64,000 nucleotides of DNA from Pseudomonas sp. ACM7 (GTDB lineage: Bacteria; Pseudomonadota; Gammaproteobacteria; Pseudomonadales; Pseudomonadaceae): positions 5,948,244-6,012,243 of the forward strand of contig NZ_CP024866.1 in the NCBI RefSeq assembly GCF_004136015.1, read 5' to 3'. Of the stretch, positions 6,464 through 15,344 are shown piece by piece. Below the pieces are notes generated by a model. That model ran no database searches. It saw nothing but the letters and a program-made list of their open reading frames with translations, and was not told the origin of the DNA. A program made the translations under genes and the position numbers. Numbering within the stretch: the stretch's first letter is position 1; every line of letters begins with the position of its first letter.

Positions 6464-8038
6464 TCACCAGGCCTGGCCGCGGCGCTTGAGTTCCAGGCGA
6501 CGGACGAACTCTTCCAGCACCAGTGAATACAGATCGTCCTGCAAGTAAGCGTCTTCGATGCCGGCGTCCATGTTCGGATTGTCGTTGACCTCGATCACCA
6601 CCACTTTGTCGCCGGACTGCTTGAGGTCGACGCCGTAGAGGCCATCGCCGATCAGGTTCGCAGTCTTCACCGCCAGCTCCACCACCGCCCGCGGTGCTTC
6701 GTGAACCGCCAGGGTGCGGCATTCGCCATTGATGTCCTGGCCCTTGGCCTTGTGGTTGTAGATCTGCCAATGGCCCTTGGACATGAAGTACTGGCAGGCA
6801 AAGATGGGTTTGCGGTTGAGCACGCCGATGCGCCAGTCGTATTCGGTGTAGAAGAACTCCTGGGCCAGCAACAGCACCGAATGCTCGAACAGTTCGGCCG
6901 TGGCTTCGAGCAAGGCTTGCTGGCTTTCGACCTTGATCACACCCCGAGAGAAACAGCCGTCGGGGATCTTCAGCACCAACGGGAAACCGAGGCGCTCGCC
7001 GACCCGTTCAAAGTCTTCCGGTCGCTCTTTATAGAGAATCTCGGTGGCGGGCATGCCCAGTTAATGACTCTTGAGCAGATCGGTCAGATACACCTTGTTG
7101 GTGCAACGCAGAATCGACGCCGGGTCGTCCATCACCACCAGCCCTTCGCTCTCGGCTTTCTTGGCAAAACGGTAGGTGTGGTTGTCGACGCTTGTCGTCT
7201 CGCGGATCAGCAGCCCGTCGTATTCGGCGATACGTGCGTAGTCCTTGCGCTCGATCAGCTCGACGTCGATACCCAACGTCTTGCCAACCCTGACGAAGTT
7301 GTCCAGCGCCTTGGCATTCGACGGCGGCAACGCTTCCTGGGGATCGTGCAGGATGGCCAGGTCATAACGGGCCAAACGCCGGGAACGCGGCACGCGCCAG
7401 ATCTTGCGACTGAAACTGTCGAGTGAGTGGGCGAACTGATCTTCCTGATCTTCGCGTAACTTATGTATGGCGCCGGACTTTACCCCTTCAATGTGCCAGC
7501 CATTAGTTCGGCGAAATTCAACTAACAATATCGGACACGGAAACAATTCAAACAACTGTCGTGCCAGATCCTGTAACGGCTCGATATGAGTCTTGCCAAA
7601 GTAGAGCGTCAGGGTAAAGCCTTCGGTATCGCTGTAAAGATGATGACTGAGGGCTTTTTCCAGGGTTTTATCCAAATCATCCAGGGCCAGGCCGTACAAG
7701 GATTTTCGAGTCAGTTCGCTGATGGTCCGCACCGAGGGAATCACCTTGTGCCCACGGGCTTCGGCCAGCAGCGAGCAGTAGTAACCGTGCCCCAGGTACT
7801 TGTAGCTGCGGCACAGGTTGATCACCTGGACCCGCTTGCCCTGCTCGTTGGCCCGGGGTTTCTCGAGGTATTCCTGGGCGCTGACGATGTCTTCACTGGG
7901 GAAGTAGGAGATCCAGTCTTCCTTGCGCTCGACGATGATAATCAACTGACTGGAAGTTCTAACACTGTCATTTAAATAAGTTGCTGCCGGCAAAGTTTGC
8001 TCGGATACTTCGCGCCAATGACCCTGTACCGCTGACAT
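6464..8038 (-). pseudogene. RimK-type ATP-grasp ligase with RLAN N-terminus, interrupted by TAA
   Basis: One frame of about 525 codons is split by a TAA at 7063-7061 (minus strand). Upstream (8038-7064) lies the RimK-like N-terminal domain, starting MSAVQGHWRE and containing SYKYLGHGYYCSLLAEARGH and WRVPRSRRLARYDLAIL, then the start of the ATP-grasp fold. Downstream, LGMPATEILYKERPEDF continues in the same frame through FPLVLKIPDGCFSRGVIKVE, EYDWRIGVLNRKPIFAC and the metal-binding VVVIEVNDNPNMDAG. These ligases join amino acids or peptides using ATP. A single C-to-T (CAA to TAA) or similar change explains the stop. An ATG nine bases after it (7054) could restart translation of the catalytic half. 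A TTG at 8062 is an alternative start. Confidence 0.85.
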
Positions 8039-8130
8039 AGTGATTGATCCGTTGGAGAACAAGACCTTTCCTATTAAGCACGAACTTTTTAGAAAGTCCC
8101 GTTTCGTTACGCAACTTTTACGGTGGTCAT

Positions 8131-9246
8131 ATGAACCTGGTTTTTCGCCTGGCGGTGGTTGAAGACTTACCGGCGCTGCTGGAACTCGAACAACACTGTT
8201 TCACCACGGATCGGCTTAATCGTCGCAGTTTTCAATGGATGATCACGCGCGCCAATGGGCAACTGTTGGTGGCCCAGCGTGGCGAACACCTGGTCGGTTA
8301 CGCCGTGGTGCTGTTTCACCGGGGTACTTCGCTGGCGCGACTTTACTCGATTGCGATCGCCACCGACGCGCGCGGCAGCGGCCTGGGCAAGCAATTGCTC
8401 CAACGCATCGAGGCCTGCGCCCTTGAGCACGACTGCACCTACCTGCGGCTGGAAGTACGCATCGACAACCCGACGGCGATTGCCCAGTACGAGCGCAACG
8501 GTTACCGACGCTTTGCACTGATCCACGACTATTACCAGGACCATGCCGACGCGCTGCGGCTGGAGAAGCGCATCCTCCAGCACCGCGACTCGCGCAACAT
8601 CAAGGTGCCCTGGTACCCGCAGACCACCGATTTCACCTGCGGCCCGGCTTGTCTGCTGATGGCCATGGGCGCGCTGCAAGCGGATCGCGTGCTGGAGCGT
8701 CTCGAAGAACTGCAGATCTGGCGCGAAGCGACCACCGTGTTCATGACCTCCGGCCATGGTGGCTGCAGCCCTCAAGGCCTGGCGCTGGCGGCATGGCGAC
8801 GGGGTTTTGGAGTGCGTCTGCAACTGAGCATGGCCGGGGCACTGTTTCTCGATGGCGTACGCAATGCGCATAAAAAAGAGGTAATGCGTCTGGTGCACGA
8901 GGAGTTTACGGCGCAGCTGCACACCACTGACGTCGAACAGGTGATCGGCGGGCCGCTGGATCTTCCGGGTTTACTGGACGGAGGTGGACAACCGCTGGTG
9001 CTCATCAGCAGCTATCGACTGACCCGTTCCAAATCGCCGCATTGGGTGATCGTCACCGATTGCGATGAAGAGTTCGTCTACCTGCATGACCCAGATGTCG
9101 ATCACAGCCAGCATCGCCAACACATGGACTGCCAGCATTTGCCGGTCAGCCATGGGGAATTTGAAAAGATGTGCAGTTTCGGTCGGGGCAAGCTTCGGGC
9201 GGCAGTGATCCTGTACGCCCGAACGTGTCCAAAAACACCCTTGTAG
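8131..9246 (+). CDS. GNAT acetyltransferase fused to a C39-like peptidase (DUF3335)
   Basis: A 371-residue two-domain protein. Residues 1-150 are a GNAT N-acetyltransferase with the acetyl-CoA loop RGSGLGKQLL (81-90) and a typical NPTAIAQYERNGY. Residues 157-365 are a papain-like C39-type peptidase: Cys170 in DFTCGPACLL, His304 in SPHWVIVTD and Asp320 in YLHDPD form the expected triad. It is divergent from the RimK-type ligase across 92 bp. Genomic surveys have linked this fusion with RLAN-type ATP-grasp ligases and proposed peptide synthesis or modification, product unknown. The ATG at 8131 follows GGTGG; an in-frame start at 8044 lacks one. Confidence 0.85.
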   Translation: MNLVFRLAVVEDLPALLELEQHCFTTDRLNRRSFQWMITRANGQLLVAQRGEHLVGYAVVLFHRGTSLARLYSIAIATDARGSGLGKQLLQRIEACALEHDCTYLRLEVRIDNPTAIAQYERNGYRRFALIHDYYQDHADALRLEKRILQHRDSRNIKVPWYPQTTDFTCGPACLLMAMGALQADRVLERLEELQIWREATTVFMTSGHGGCSPQGLALAAWRRGFGVRLQLSMAGALFLDGVRNAHKKEVMRLVHEEFTAQLHTTDVEQVIGGPLDLPGLLDGGGQPLVLISSYRLTRSKSPHWVIVTDCDEEFVYLHDPDVDHSQHRQHMDCQHLPVSHGEFEKMCSFGRGKLRAAVILYARTCPKTPL

Positions 9247-9372
9247 CAGCTGGCGAAGCCTGCGTCCGGCTGCGCAGCAGTCGTAAAATCAGCCACGCGG
9301 TCATTCAGGTAAACCAAGGTGGCAGAATTGGCGACTGCTACGCAGCCGGACGCAGGCTTCGCCAGCTGCTAC
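9243..9372. repeat. REP inverted pair, family C, copy 1
   Basis: GTAGCAGCTGGCGAAGCCTG at the left is matched by its reverse complement at the right; the inner parts (GCGTCCGGCTGCGCAGCAGT and its partner) are also complementary. It lies between convergent genes and may help transcripts end. Confidence 0.9.
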
Positions 9373-9381
9373 AGGTGTCGG

Positions 9382-10533
9382 TTACTTCAGTCCGATTTTG
9401 TACAACGCCCCGTCGTCCTCGTCGGTCAACACATACAAATACCCGTCCGGCCCCTGCCGAACATCGCGAATCCGCGCCTTGAGTTCACCCAGAAGTCGCT
9501 CTTCGTGAACGACCTTGTCGCCATCGAACTGCAAGCGGATCAACTCCTGGCTCACCAGTGCGCCGATAAACACGTTGTGCTGCCAAGCCTTGAAGCGGTC
9601 AGCGTCGTAGAACGCCATGCCGCTGAGGCCGGGGGACTTTTCCCAGACATGGTGCGGGGCGACGGTACCTTCGGCGGTCTTGCCTTTGGCTTCCGGAATC
9701 GGCTGGCCGGAATAATTGATGCCATGGGTTGCCATCGGCCAGCCGTAGTTCTTGCCACGCTCGATGATGTTGATTTCATCGCCACCCTGGGGACCGTGCT
9801 CGTTTTCCCAAAGGGTGCCGGTCCAGGGATTGAGCGCTGCGCCTTGCGGATTGCGCTGGCCGTAGGACCAGATTTCCGGGCGCACGCCCGCCTGACCGAC
9901 AAAGGGGTTGTCATCCGGCACCTTGCCGTCCGGGTAGATCCGCACAACCTTGCCTTGCAGCTTGTCGAGGTCTTGGGCGGTCGGCCGGTCATTGTTCTCG
10001 CCAAGGGTGATGAACAGATAGCCGTCGCGATCGAACACCAATCTTGAGCCGAAGTGGTTACCGACTGAAAGCTTGGGTTCCTGGCGGAAGATCACTTTGA
10101 AATCCTTTATGGCTGTCAGGTCGTCAGACAGACGTCCGCGACCAACTGCCGTCCCGGCCTTGTCGCCCTCACCGCCACCTTCGGCATAAGACAAGTAGAC
10201 CGTGCGGTCTTGCTTGAAGTCGGGCGACAACGCTACATCCAGCAAGCCGCCCTGCCCCTTGGCCCAGACCTCTGGAACACCACTGAGCGGTGCGGAAAGT
10301 TTACCGTCGGCGCTGACCACCCGCAGGTTGCCGGGCCGTTCAGTCACCAGCATCCCTTGGCGATCGGGAAGAAACGCCAAAGCCCAGGGATGTTCGAGCC
10401 CCTTGGTCATTGTCGTCACCTCAAGGGTGCCCTGTTCGCTTTTCAAATTCTGGGTTGGCGCTGCGAAAACGGGCGCCGTGAAAGTGATCAGTGCGCTGGC
10501 ACACAGTGTGGCCAGAAGGGTTTTACACAACAT
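9382..10533 (-). CDS. PQQ-dependent sugar dehydrogenase (YliI/Asd type), periplasmic
   Basis: A 383-residue protein with a signal peptide (residues 1-24, ending APVFA) and a six-bladed beta-propeller of the soluble glucose dehydrogenase-B family. Recognisable segments are LEHPWALAFLPDRQGMLVTERPGNLRV, GGLLDVALSPDF, the NHFGSRLVFDRDGYLFITLGE active-site region, EIWSYGQRNPQG and NEHGPQGGDEIN. The enzyme oxidises aldose sugars in the periplasm using PQQ and Ca2+ and passes electrons to the respiratory chain. AAGGA precedes the ATG. A small secreted-protein gene lies just upstream on the same strand. Confidence 0.9.
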   Translation of the reverse strand: MLCKTLLATLCASALITFTAPVFAAPTQNLKSEQGTLEVTTMTKGLEHPWALAFLPDRQGMLVTERPGNLRVVSADGKLSAPLSGVPEVWAKGQGGLLDVALSPDFKQDRTVYLSYAEGGGEGDKAGTAVGRGRLSDDLTAIKDFKVIFRQEPKLSVGNHFGSRLVFDRDGYLFITLGENNDRPTAQDLDKLQGKVVRIYPDGKVPDDNPFVGQAGVRPEIWSYGQRNPQGAALNPWTGTLWENEHGPQGGDEINIIERGKNYGWPMATHGINYSGQPIPEAKGKTAEGTVAPHHVWEKSPGLSGMAFYDADRFKAWQHNVFIGALVSQELIRLQFDGDKVVHEERLLGELKARIRDVRQGPDGYLYVLTDEDDGALYKIGLK

Positions 10534-10584
10534 GCACGATTCCTTTTGTCGTTTGAATGGCTGGCAAGAACGCTGTCGTGCCGT

Positions 10585-10941
10585 TCAACGGTTGCTGGTG
10601 TCCGCGTCTCGATGAGGTGGATTGGGAATGAATTTCGGAGGGGTGGCGGGAGGCGAGCGATCCTGTGGATAGCGGTTGCCGACGCCACCATTATCAAGCG
10701 TCGGTGGCCGCGGCACGGGCACTGTATTCGGCCCACGAATGCTCGGCGCGTTGGGTTGCGTGCCTTGCATGCTGTTGGGATTGGCCCGGCGAATCGGGCT
10801 GTTGTAAGGATTGCTGGTGTGGCCCGTCGGGCTCTGGACCAACAGCAATGATGAAGGTGGCGATGCGGTGTCAGCCTGGGCCAGATTGCTCAGCACGCCA
10901 CTCAACGCCAATGCGGTGCAGCCGAGCACAAATCTGTTCAT
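10585..10941 (-). CDS. Proline-rich secreted protein of unknown function
   Basis: A 118-residue protein with a signal peptide (residues 1-23, SNLAQA). The mature part is low-complexity, rich in Pro, Asn and Ser (SNPYNSPIRRANPNSMQG, PPATPPKFIPNPPHRD), with no recognisable fold. It is probably an intrinsically disordered periplasmic or exported protein. AGAGG precedes the ATG. Fifty-one bases separate it from the sugar dehydrogenase, so the two may be cotranscribed. Confidence 0.6.
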   Translation of the reverse strand: MNRFVLGCTALALSGVLSNLAQADTASPPSSLLLVQSPTGHTSNPYNSPIRRANPNSMQGTQPNAPSIRGPNTVPVPRPPTLDNGGVGNRYPQDRSPPATPPKFIPNPPHRDADTSNR

Positions 10942-11144
10942 GGGGAGCCTCTGGACATCAGCGTGGATAGGAACTTCGATATCACGCTACGCCCGGGGTT
11001 CGGATTTGTTAACTAAAACCTCCTTCACAAGATGTAACACGAGTTGACCTGACCGCCGATAAGCCCGCAGGACCGGGTCGCAGCCTGCTGAAACTTTTGC
11101 ACAGCGTCACAGGTCACCTGAACATCACTCGCGAGAAGACGACC

Positions 11145-12005
11145 ATGGCACGGGCAATCTGGAAAGGCGCGATCAGTTTCGGTCTGGTGCATATCCCTGT
11201 GGCGCTGGTCTCGGCGACGTCCTCGCAAGGGGTGGATTTCGACTGGCTCGACAGCCGCAGCATGGACCCGGTCGGCTACAAGCGCGTCAACAAGGTCACA
11301 GGCAAGGAAGTGACCAAGGAACACATCGTCAAAGGTGTGCAATATGAAAAGGGTCGGTATGTGGTCCTCAGCGAAGAGGAAATCAAGTCGGCGCACCCTC
11401 TGTCCACTCAGACCATCGACATCTTTTCCTTTGTCGACAGCGAGCAGATTCCCCTGCAAAACATCGATACGCCCTACTACCTCGCGCCGGATAAACGCGG
11501 TGGCAAGGTCTATGCGCTGTTGCGCGAAACGTTAAGCAAGACCAATAAAGTCGCCCTGGCTCATGTTGTGCTGCACACGCGCCAGCACCTCGCCGCGCTG
11601 ATGCCGCTGGAATCGGCGATGGTATTGGTGATGCTGCGCTGGCCCGCCGAAGTGCGAAGTCTGGATACGCTGGAGCTGGGCAGTGAAGTCACCAAGCCCG
11701 AACTGGCCAAAGGTGAACTCGATATGGCCAAACGTCTGGTTCAGGACATGAGCGCAGACTGGAAACCCGAGGATTATCGCGACAGTTTTGAAGACAAGAT
11801 CATGGCCTTGGTCGAGAAAAAGGCTAATGAAGGCAAGATCGAGGATGTGGAAACGGCGACTGGCGAAGAGGAACGGAAAACCGCGGATGTCATTGATTTG
11901 ACCGAGCTGCTTAAACGTAGTCTTGGCGGCAAGAGCACGGGCAAAACAAAGTCGGCCGCGAAACCCGCCGCAAATAAAAAAGCCACGAAGACTTCTCGTG
12001 GCTGA
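11145..12005 (+). CDS. ku: Non-homologous end-joining protein Ku
   Basis: A 286-residue bacterial Ku, the homodimeric ring that binds DNA double-strand ends and recruits the ligase LigD. The family opening MARAIWKGAISFGLVHIPV is present, followed by YKRVNKVTGKEV, KGVQYEKGRYVVLSEEE, FVDSEQIPLQNIDTPYYLAPDK, KVALAHVVLHTRQHLAAL and a lysine-rich C-terminal tail (STGKTKSAAKPAANKKATK) of the kind known to aid DNA binding. No ligD is present in the window, so the partner must be elsewhere. The last codons contain a terminator hairpin that serves the opposite strand. Confidence 0.95.
   Translation: MARAIWKGAISFGLVHIPVALVSATSSQGVDFDWLDSRSMDPVGYKRVNKVTGKEVTKEHIVKGVQYEKGRYVVLSEEEIKSAHPLSTQTIDIFSFVDSEQIPLQNIDTPYYLAPDKRGGKVYALLRETLSKTNKVALAHVVLHTRQHLAALMPLESAMVLVMLRWPAEVRSLDTLELGSEVTKPELAKGELDMAKRLVQDMSADWKPEDYRDSFEDKIMALVEKKANEGKIEDVETATGEEERKTADVIDLTELLKRSLGGKSTGKTKSAAKPAANKKATKTSRG
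11974..12003 (-). terminator. Terminator for lpxO direction inside the ku 3' end
   Basis: On the minus strand AGCCACGA-(7 nt)-TCGTGGCT is followed by TTTTTTATTT, a strong intrinsic terminator. On the plus strand the same bases encode the last residues of Ku, so coding sequence and terminator overlap. Confidence 0.75.
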
Positions 12006-12050
12006 ATAAGCAATGCGTGTCAGTAAGTTACTGGTTGAAAATGCCGGCCT

Positions 12051-12117
12051 CTTCGCGAGCAAGCCCGCTCCCACATTTGAACGCGGTCGAATGTGGGAGC
12101 GGGCTTGCTCGCGAAGG
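12051..12117. repeat. REP inverted pair, family B, copy 2
   Basis: CTTCGCGAGCAAGCCCGCTC and its reverse complement, separated by about 17 bp, between the convergent ku and lpxO genes. Confidence 0.9.
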
Positions 12118-12140
12118 CGTCATACGCCACAACGCGGAAA

Positions 12141-13040
12141 TCAGATCAGAACGATAACCGCCAACAAACCACCAAAAATCGCCCACTTCTCCAGGTAATA
12201 GAGCTTGCGGTTGCGCTTTTTCAGCGCTTTGCCGCGCAGGCGAATCTTGTAGATTTTGGCAAACAAGCGGTTGATGCCTCCGGTCTTGTCACCGACATCG
12301 TTCGGTGCGCCCGCCGCCGACATCACGTTACGGCTGAACCAGCCATTGAACGCCGCCGCCCAGCGATACTTCATCGGCCGCTCCACGTCGCAGAACAGAA
12401 TGATGCGGTTCTGCTCGGTGGTGTTTTCGGCGTAATGAATGAAGGTCTCGTCGAACATGACCGCTTCACCGTCGCGCCAGTGGTAGTTCTCGCCATCGAC
12501 GTTGATGTAGCAACCGGCATCGTTCGGTGTTTCCAGGCCCAGGTGATAGCGGTAGGAACCCGCATACGGATCGCGGTGACGGACCAGTTTCGAACCCGGT
12601 GGCAGCTCGGCGAACATCGCAGCCTTGATCGAGCCGATGCTTTGCACCAGTTCGGTGGTGCGCGGACAGAGTTTTATGGCCGAAGGATGGCTGTCGCCGT
12701 ACCACTTCAGGTAGAAACGTTTCCAGCCAGTCTTGAAGAACGAGTTGAAGCCGACGTCGTCGTATTGATTCGAGCGCTTGATCTCCCCGGCCCTGAGCAG
12801 GTTTTGGCCCTCGGCGCGAATGTCTTCCCAATGGTCCTGCAACGGACTCAGATCGGGAAAATCGGCCGGGTTCAGATAAGGCTTGTTGGGGATTTTCGAG
12901 AACAGATAAAGGAAGCAGTTGATCGGCGCCAGAAACGTCGAGTGGTCGCTCAGCTGGCGGCCCAGCTTGTGACGCACGCGTCCGCGCAAGTGAACGTACG
13001 CAATGGATACAACGTAAATAGCGGCAATGATCAATTTCAC
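12141..13040 (-). CDS. lpxO: LpxO-type lipid A 2-hydroxylase
   Basis: A 299-residue Fe2+/2-oxoglutarate dioxygenase of the aspartyl/asparaginyl beta-hydroxylase family, which hydroxylates a secondary acyl chain of lipid A at the inner membrane. A hydrophobic N-terminal segment (residues 2-17) is followed by FLAPINCFLYLFSKIPNKPYL. The iron ligands are His155 and Asp157 in VRHRDPYAGSYRYHLGL and His202 in FDETFIHYAEN; the 2-oxoglutarate-binding arginine follows in TEQNRIILFCD. A second hydrophobic stretch ends the protein. It starts with GTG; the ribosome-binding site is poor, but the N-terminus matches the family. Confidence 0.9.
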   Translation of the reverse strand: MKLIIAAIYVVSIAYVHLRGRVRHKLGRQLSDHSTFLAPINCFLYLFSKIPNKPYLNPADFPDLSPLQDHWEDIRAEGQNLLRAGEIKRSNQYDDVGFNSFFKTGWKRFYLKWYGDSHPSAIKLCPRTTELVQSIGSIKAAMFAELPPGSKLVRHRDPYAGSYRYHLGLETPNDAGCYINVDGENYHWRDGEAVMFDETFIHYAENTTEQNRIILFCDVERPMKYRWAAAFNGWFSRNVMSAAGAPNDVGDKTGGINRLFAKIYKIRLRGKALKKRNRKLYYLEKWAIFGGLLAVIVLI

Positions 13041-13536
13041 AAAAAAACGTCACATGTCAGAAGTGAACAAACTGCGTCCCTTGCCGGCCAATCGGCCCAA
13101 GGGTCTTGTGCAGTGTCTGAATACGAAACAACGGTCCCGATGGCGCGTCCTTGAGCCTATGCCGTCTGTCGGCATCAGGTGAGAGTTGGCATTTTAGTCA
13201 CAGTTTGTAACCAATAGTTAACCTTCAACTGTGAAAATCTGTCCACTGATGCTGCCAAAGTGGCCGTGCGGCCTTAACGCCCTATCGTTTAAAGAGCCAG
13301 ACCAGTACAATCGCCGCCAAACATTACGCGCCCCCCTTGGTTGATGACGGGAATGAACCCCGTCTCAGCGCACTTCGACTCGGGCCAAGCGCTCCATATG
13401 CTGCTGTCCACTTATTGCCAGATGGACCTTCCGCTTCTGACCGGGATGCATTTCCTGTGGTTCGAAAACCGGAAACGGGTACTGAATCGGTACTGCCGCA
13501 ACCCTAGCTACTCTGAATGCTTCGCAGGAAAAACCT
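13041..13536. other. 496-bp divergent intergenic region of lpxO and the ABC-F gene
   Basis: No gene is supported here; open frames at 13341-13553 and 13365-13619 lack family features and ribosome-binding sites. On the minus strand, GGTTAAC (13223-13217) and GGTTAC (13212-13207) form an 11-bp-spaced direct repeat like a PhoP box, about 170 bp before lpxO. The part near 13500 must carry the promoter and leader of the ABC-F gene. Confidence 0.4.
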
Positions 13537-15126
13537 TTGATCTCTACAGCTAACATCACGATGCAGTTCGGCGCCAAGCCGCTATTCGAAAACGTTTCGG
13601 TCAAATTCGCCGCGGGCAACCGCTACGGCCTGATCGGCGCCAACGGTTGCGGCAAGTCGACTTTCATGAAAATCCTCGGCAACGACCTCGAGCCGTCCGG
13701 CGGCCAGGTCATGCTCGAGCCGAACGTGCGTCTGGGTAAATTGCGCCAGGACCAGTTCGCTTACGAAGAATTCACCGTGATCGATACCGTGATCATGGGT
13801 CACGAAGAGCTGTGGAAGGTCAAGGCCGAGCGCGATCGTATCTACTCGCTGCCGGAAATGACCGAAGAAGACGGCATGGCCGTTGCAGAACTGGAAACCG
13901 AGTTCGCCGAAATGGACGGCTACACCGCCGAATCCCGTGCTGGCGAACTGTTGCTGGGCCTGGGTATCGGCATCGAGCAGCACTTCGGCCCGATGAGCGA
14001 AGTGTCCCCAGGCTGGAAACTGCGCGTATTGCTGGCTCAGGCGCTGTTCTCCGATCCTGAAGTGCTGTTGCTCGATGAACCGACCAACCACCTGGACATC
14101 AACACCATCCGCTGGCTGGAAAACATCCTGACCCAGCGCTCCAGCCTGATGATCATCATCTCTCACGACCGTCACTTCCTGAACAGCGTGTGCACCCACA
14201 TGGCTGACCTGGACTACGGCGAGCTGCGCCTGTTCCCGGGCAACTACGACGAGTACATGACCGTGGCGACCCAGTCCCGCGAGCAACTGCTGTCGGACAA
14301 CGCCAAGAAGAAAGCGCAGATTTCCGAGCTGCAATCGTTCGTCAGCCGCTTCTCGGCCAACGCCTCGAAAGCCAAGCAGGCCACTTCCCGCGCGAAGGCG
14401 ATCGACAAGATCCAACTGGCCGAAGTCAAGCCTTCGAGCCGCGTGAGCCCGTTCATCCGTTTCGAACAAACCAAGAAGCTGCACCGTCAGGCGGTCATCG
14501 TCGAGCGCATGGCCAAAGGCTTTGACGGCAAGACACTGTTCAAGGACTTCAGCTTCCAGGTTGAAGCTGGGGAGCGCGTGGCGATCATCGGCCCGAACGG
14601 TATCGGTAAAACCACCCTGCTGCGCACCCTGGTCAACGAACTGACCCCGGATGCCGGTACCGTGAAGTGGACCGACGCCGCGGAACTGGGCTACTACGCC
14701 CAGGACCACGCGCACGATTTCGAAGACGACTGCAACCTGTTCGACTGGATGGGTCAATGGACCCAGGGCGGTGAGCAAATCGTTCGCGGCACCCTCGGCC
14801 GGATGCTGTTCTCCAACGACGAGATCCTCAAGTCGGTCAAGGTCATCTCCGGTGGCGAGCAAGGTCGCATGCTGTTCGGCAAGCTGATCCTGCAAAAGCC
14901 GAACGTGCTGATCATGGACGAACCGACCAACCACTTGGACATGGAATCCATCGAGGCGCTGAACCTGGCGCTGGAGAACTACCCGGGCACGCTGATCTTC
15001 GTCAGCCACGACCGTGAGTTCGTATCGTCCCTGGCCACCCGCATCATCGAGTTGAGCCCTAGTGGCGTGATCGACTTCAGCGGCACCTATGACGACTACC
15101 TGCGTAGCCAGGGCGTTGTGTTCTAA
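13537..15126 (+). CDS. ybiT: ABC-F ATPase of the YbiT subfamily
   Basis: A 529-residue soluble protein with two ABC ATPase domains and no membrane part, as in ribosome-binding ABC-F translation factors. Domain 1 has Walker [10 protein letters not shown] (about 35-43), the signature region [17 protein letters not shown] and Walker [14 protein letters not shown] linker ([20 protein letters not shown]) follows; domain 2 has [22 protein letters not shown] and [12 protein letters not shown]. It resembles E. coli YbiT throughout. The start is TTG at 13537, seven bases after AGGA; an ATG at 13561 would remove conserved residues. Confidence 0.9.
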   Translation: MISTANITMQFGAKPLFENVSVKFAAGNRYGLIGANGCGKSTFMKILGNDLEPSGGQVMLEPNVRLGKLRQDQFAYEEFTVIDTVIMGHEELWKVKAERDRIYSLPEMTEEDGMAVAELETEFAEMDGYTAESRAGELLLGLGIGIEQHFGPMSEVSPGWKLRVLLAQALFSDPEVLLLDEPTNHLDINTIRWLENILTQRSSLMIIISHDRHFLNSVCTHMADLDYGELRLFPGNYDEYMTVATQSREQLLSDNAKKKAQISELQSFVSRFSANASKAKQATSRAKAIDKIQLAEVKPSSRVSPFIRFEQTKKLHRQAVIVERMAKGFDGKTLFKDFSFQVEAGERVAIIGPNGIGKTTLLRTLVNELTPDAGTVKWTDAAELGYYAQDHAHDFEDDCNLFDWMGQWTQGGEQIVRGTLGRMLFSNDEILKSVKVISGGEQGRMLFGKLILQKPNVLIMDEPTNHLDMESIEALNLALENYPGTLIFVSHDREFVSSLATRIIELSPSGVIDFSGTYDDYLRSQGVVF

Positions 15127-15143
15127 GCACCGACTGAAAATGG

Positions 15144-15173
15144 AAAAGCCCTGTCCTGGTGACGGGGCTTTTT
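15144..15173 (+). terminator. Intrinsic terminator of the ABC-F gene
   Basis: AAAAGCCCTGTC and GACGGGGCTTTTT form a stem with a T tail, 18 bp after the stop codon. The A-rich 5' side makes it potentially bidirectional. Confidence 0.85.
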
Positions 15174-15183
15174 ATTGTCTGAA

Positions 15184-15266
15184 GATCAAAAGATCGCAGC
15201 CTTCGGCAGCTCCTACTTTGGAATGCGCCCCCCTGTAGGATCTGCCGAAGGCTGCGATCTTTTGAT
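15184..15266. repeat. REP inverted pair, family A, copy 2
   Basis: GATCAAAAGATCGCAGCCTT with GGCAGCTCCTAC, and its reverse complement (one base different, GTAGGATCTGCC) after 18 bp. It lies between the terminator and the MFS transporter gene. Confidence 0.9.
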
Positions 15267-15344
15267 TTTCGTTAGCCTGCTTCCTTTTATTTGCAGCCCG
15301 CGCCATGATGCAGTTCTCCTACCGCCGCCCGCGAACGAGCCCTC

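Noticed and set aside
13582..15009. Long minus-strand open frame (475 codons) opposite the ABC-F gene
   Set aside because: It is the antisense frame of a strongly conserved ABC-F gene; its sequence is Gln/Val/His-rich without any domain, the usual shadow in GC-rich DNA.
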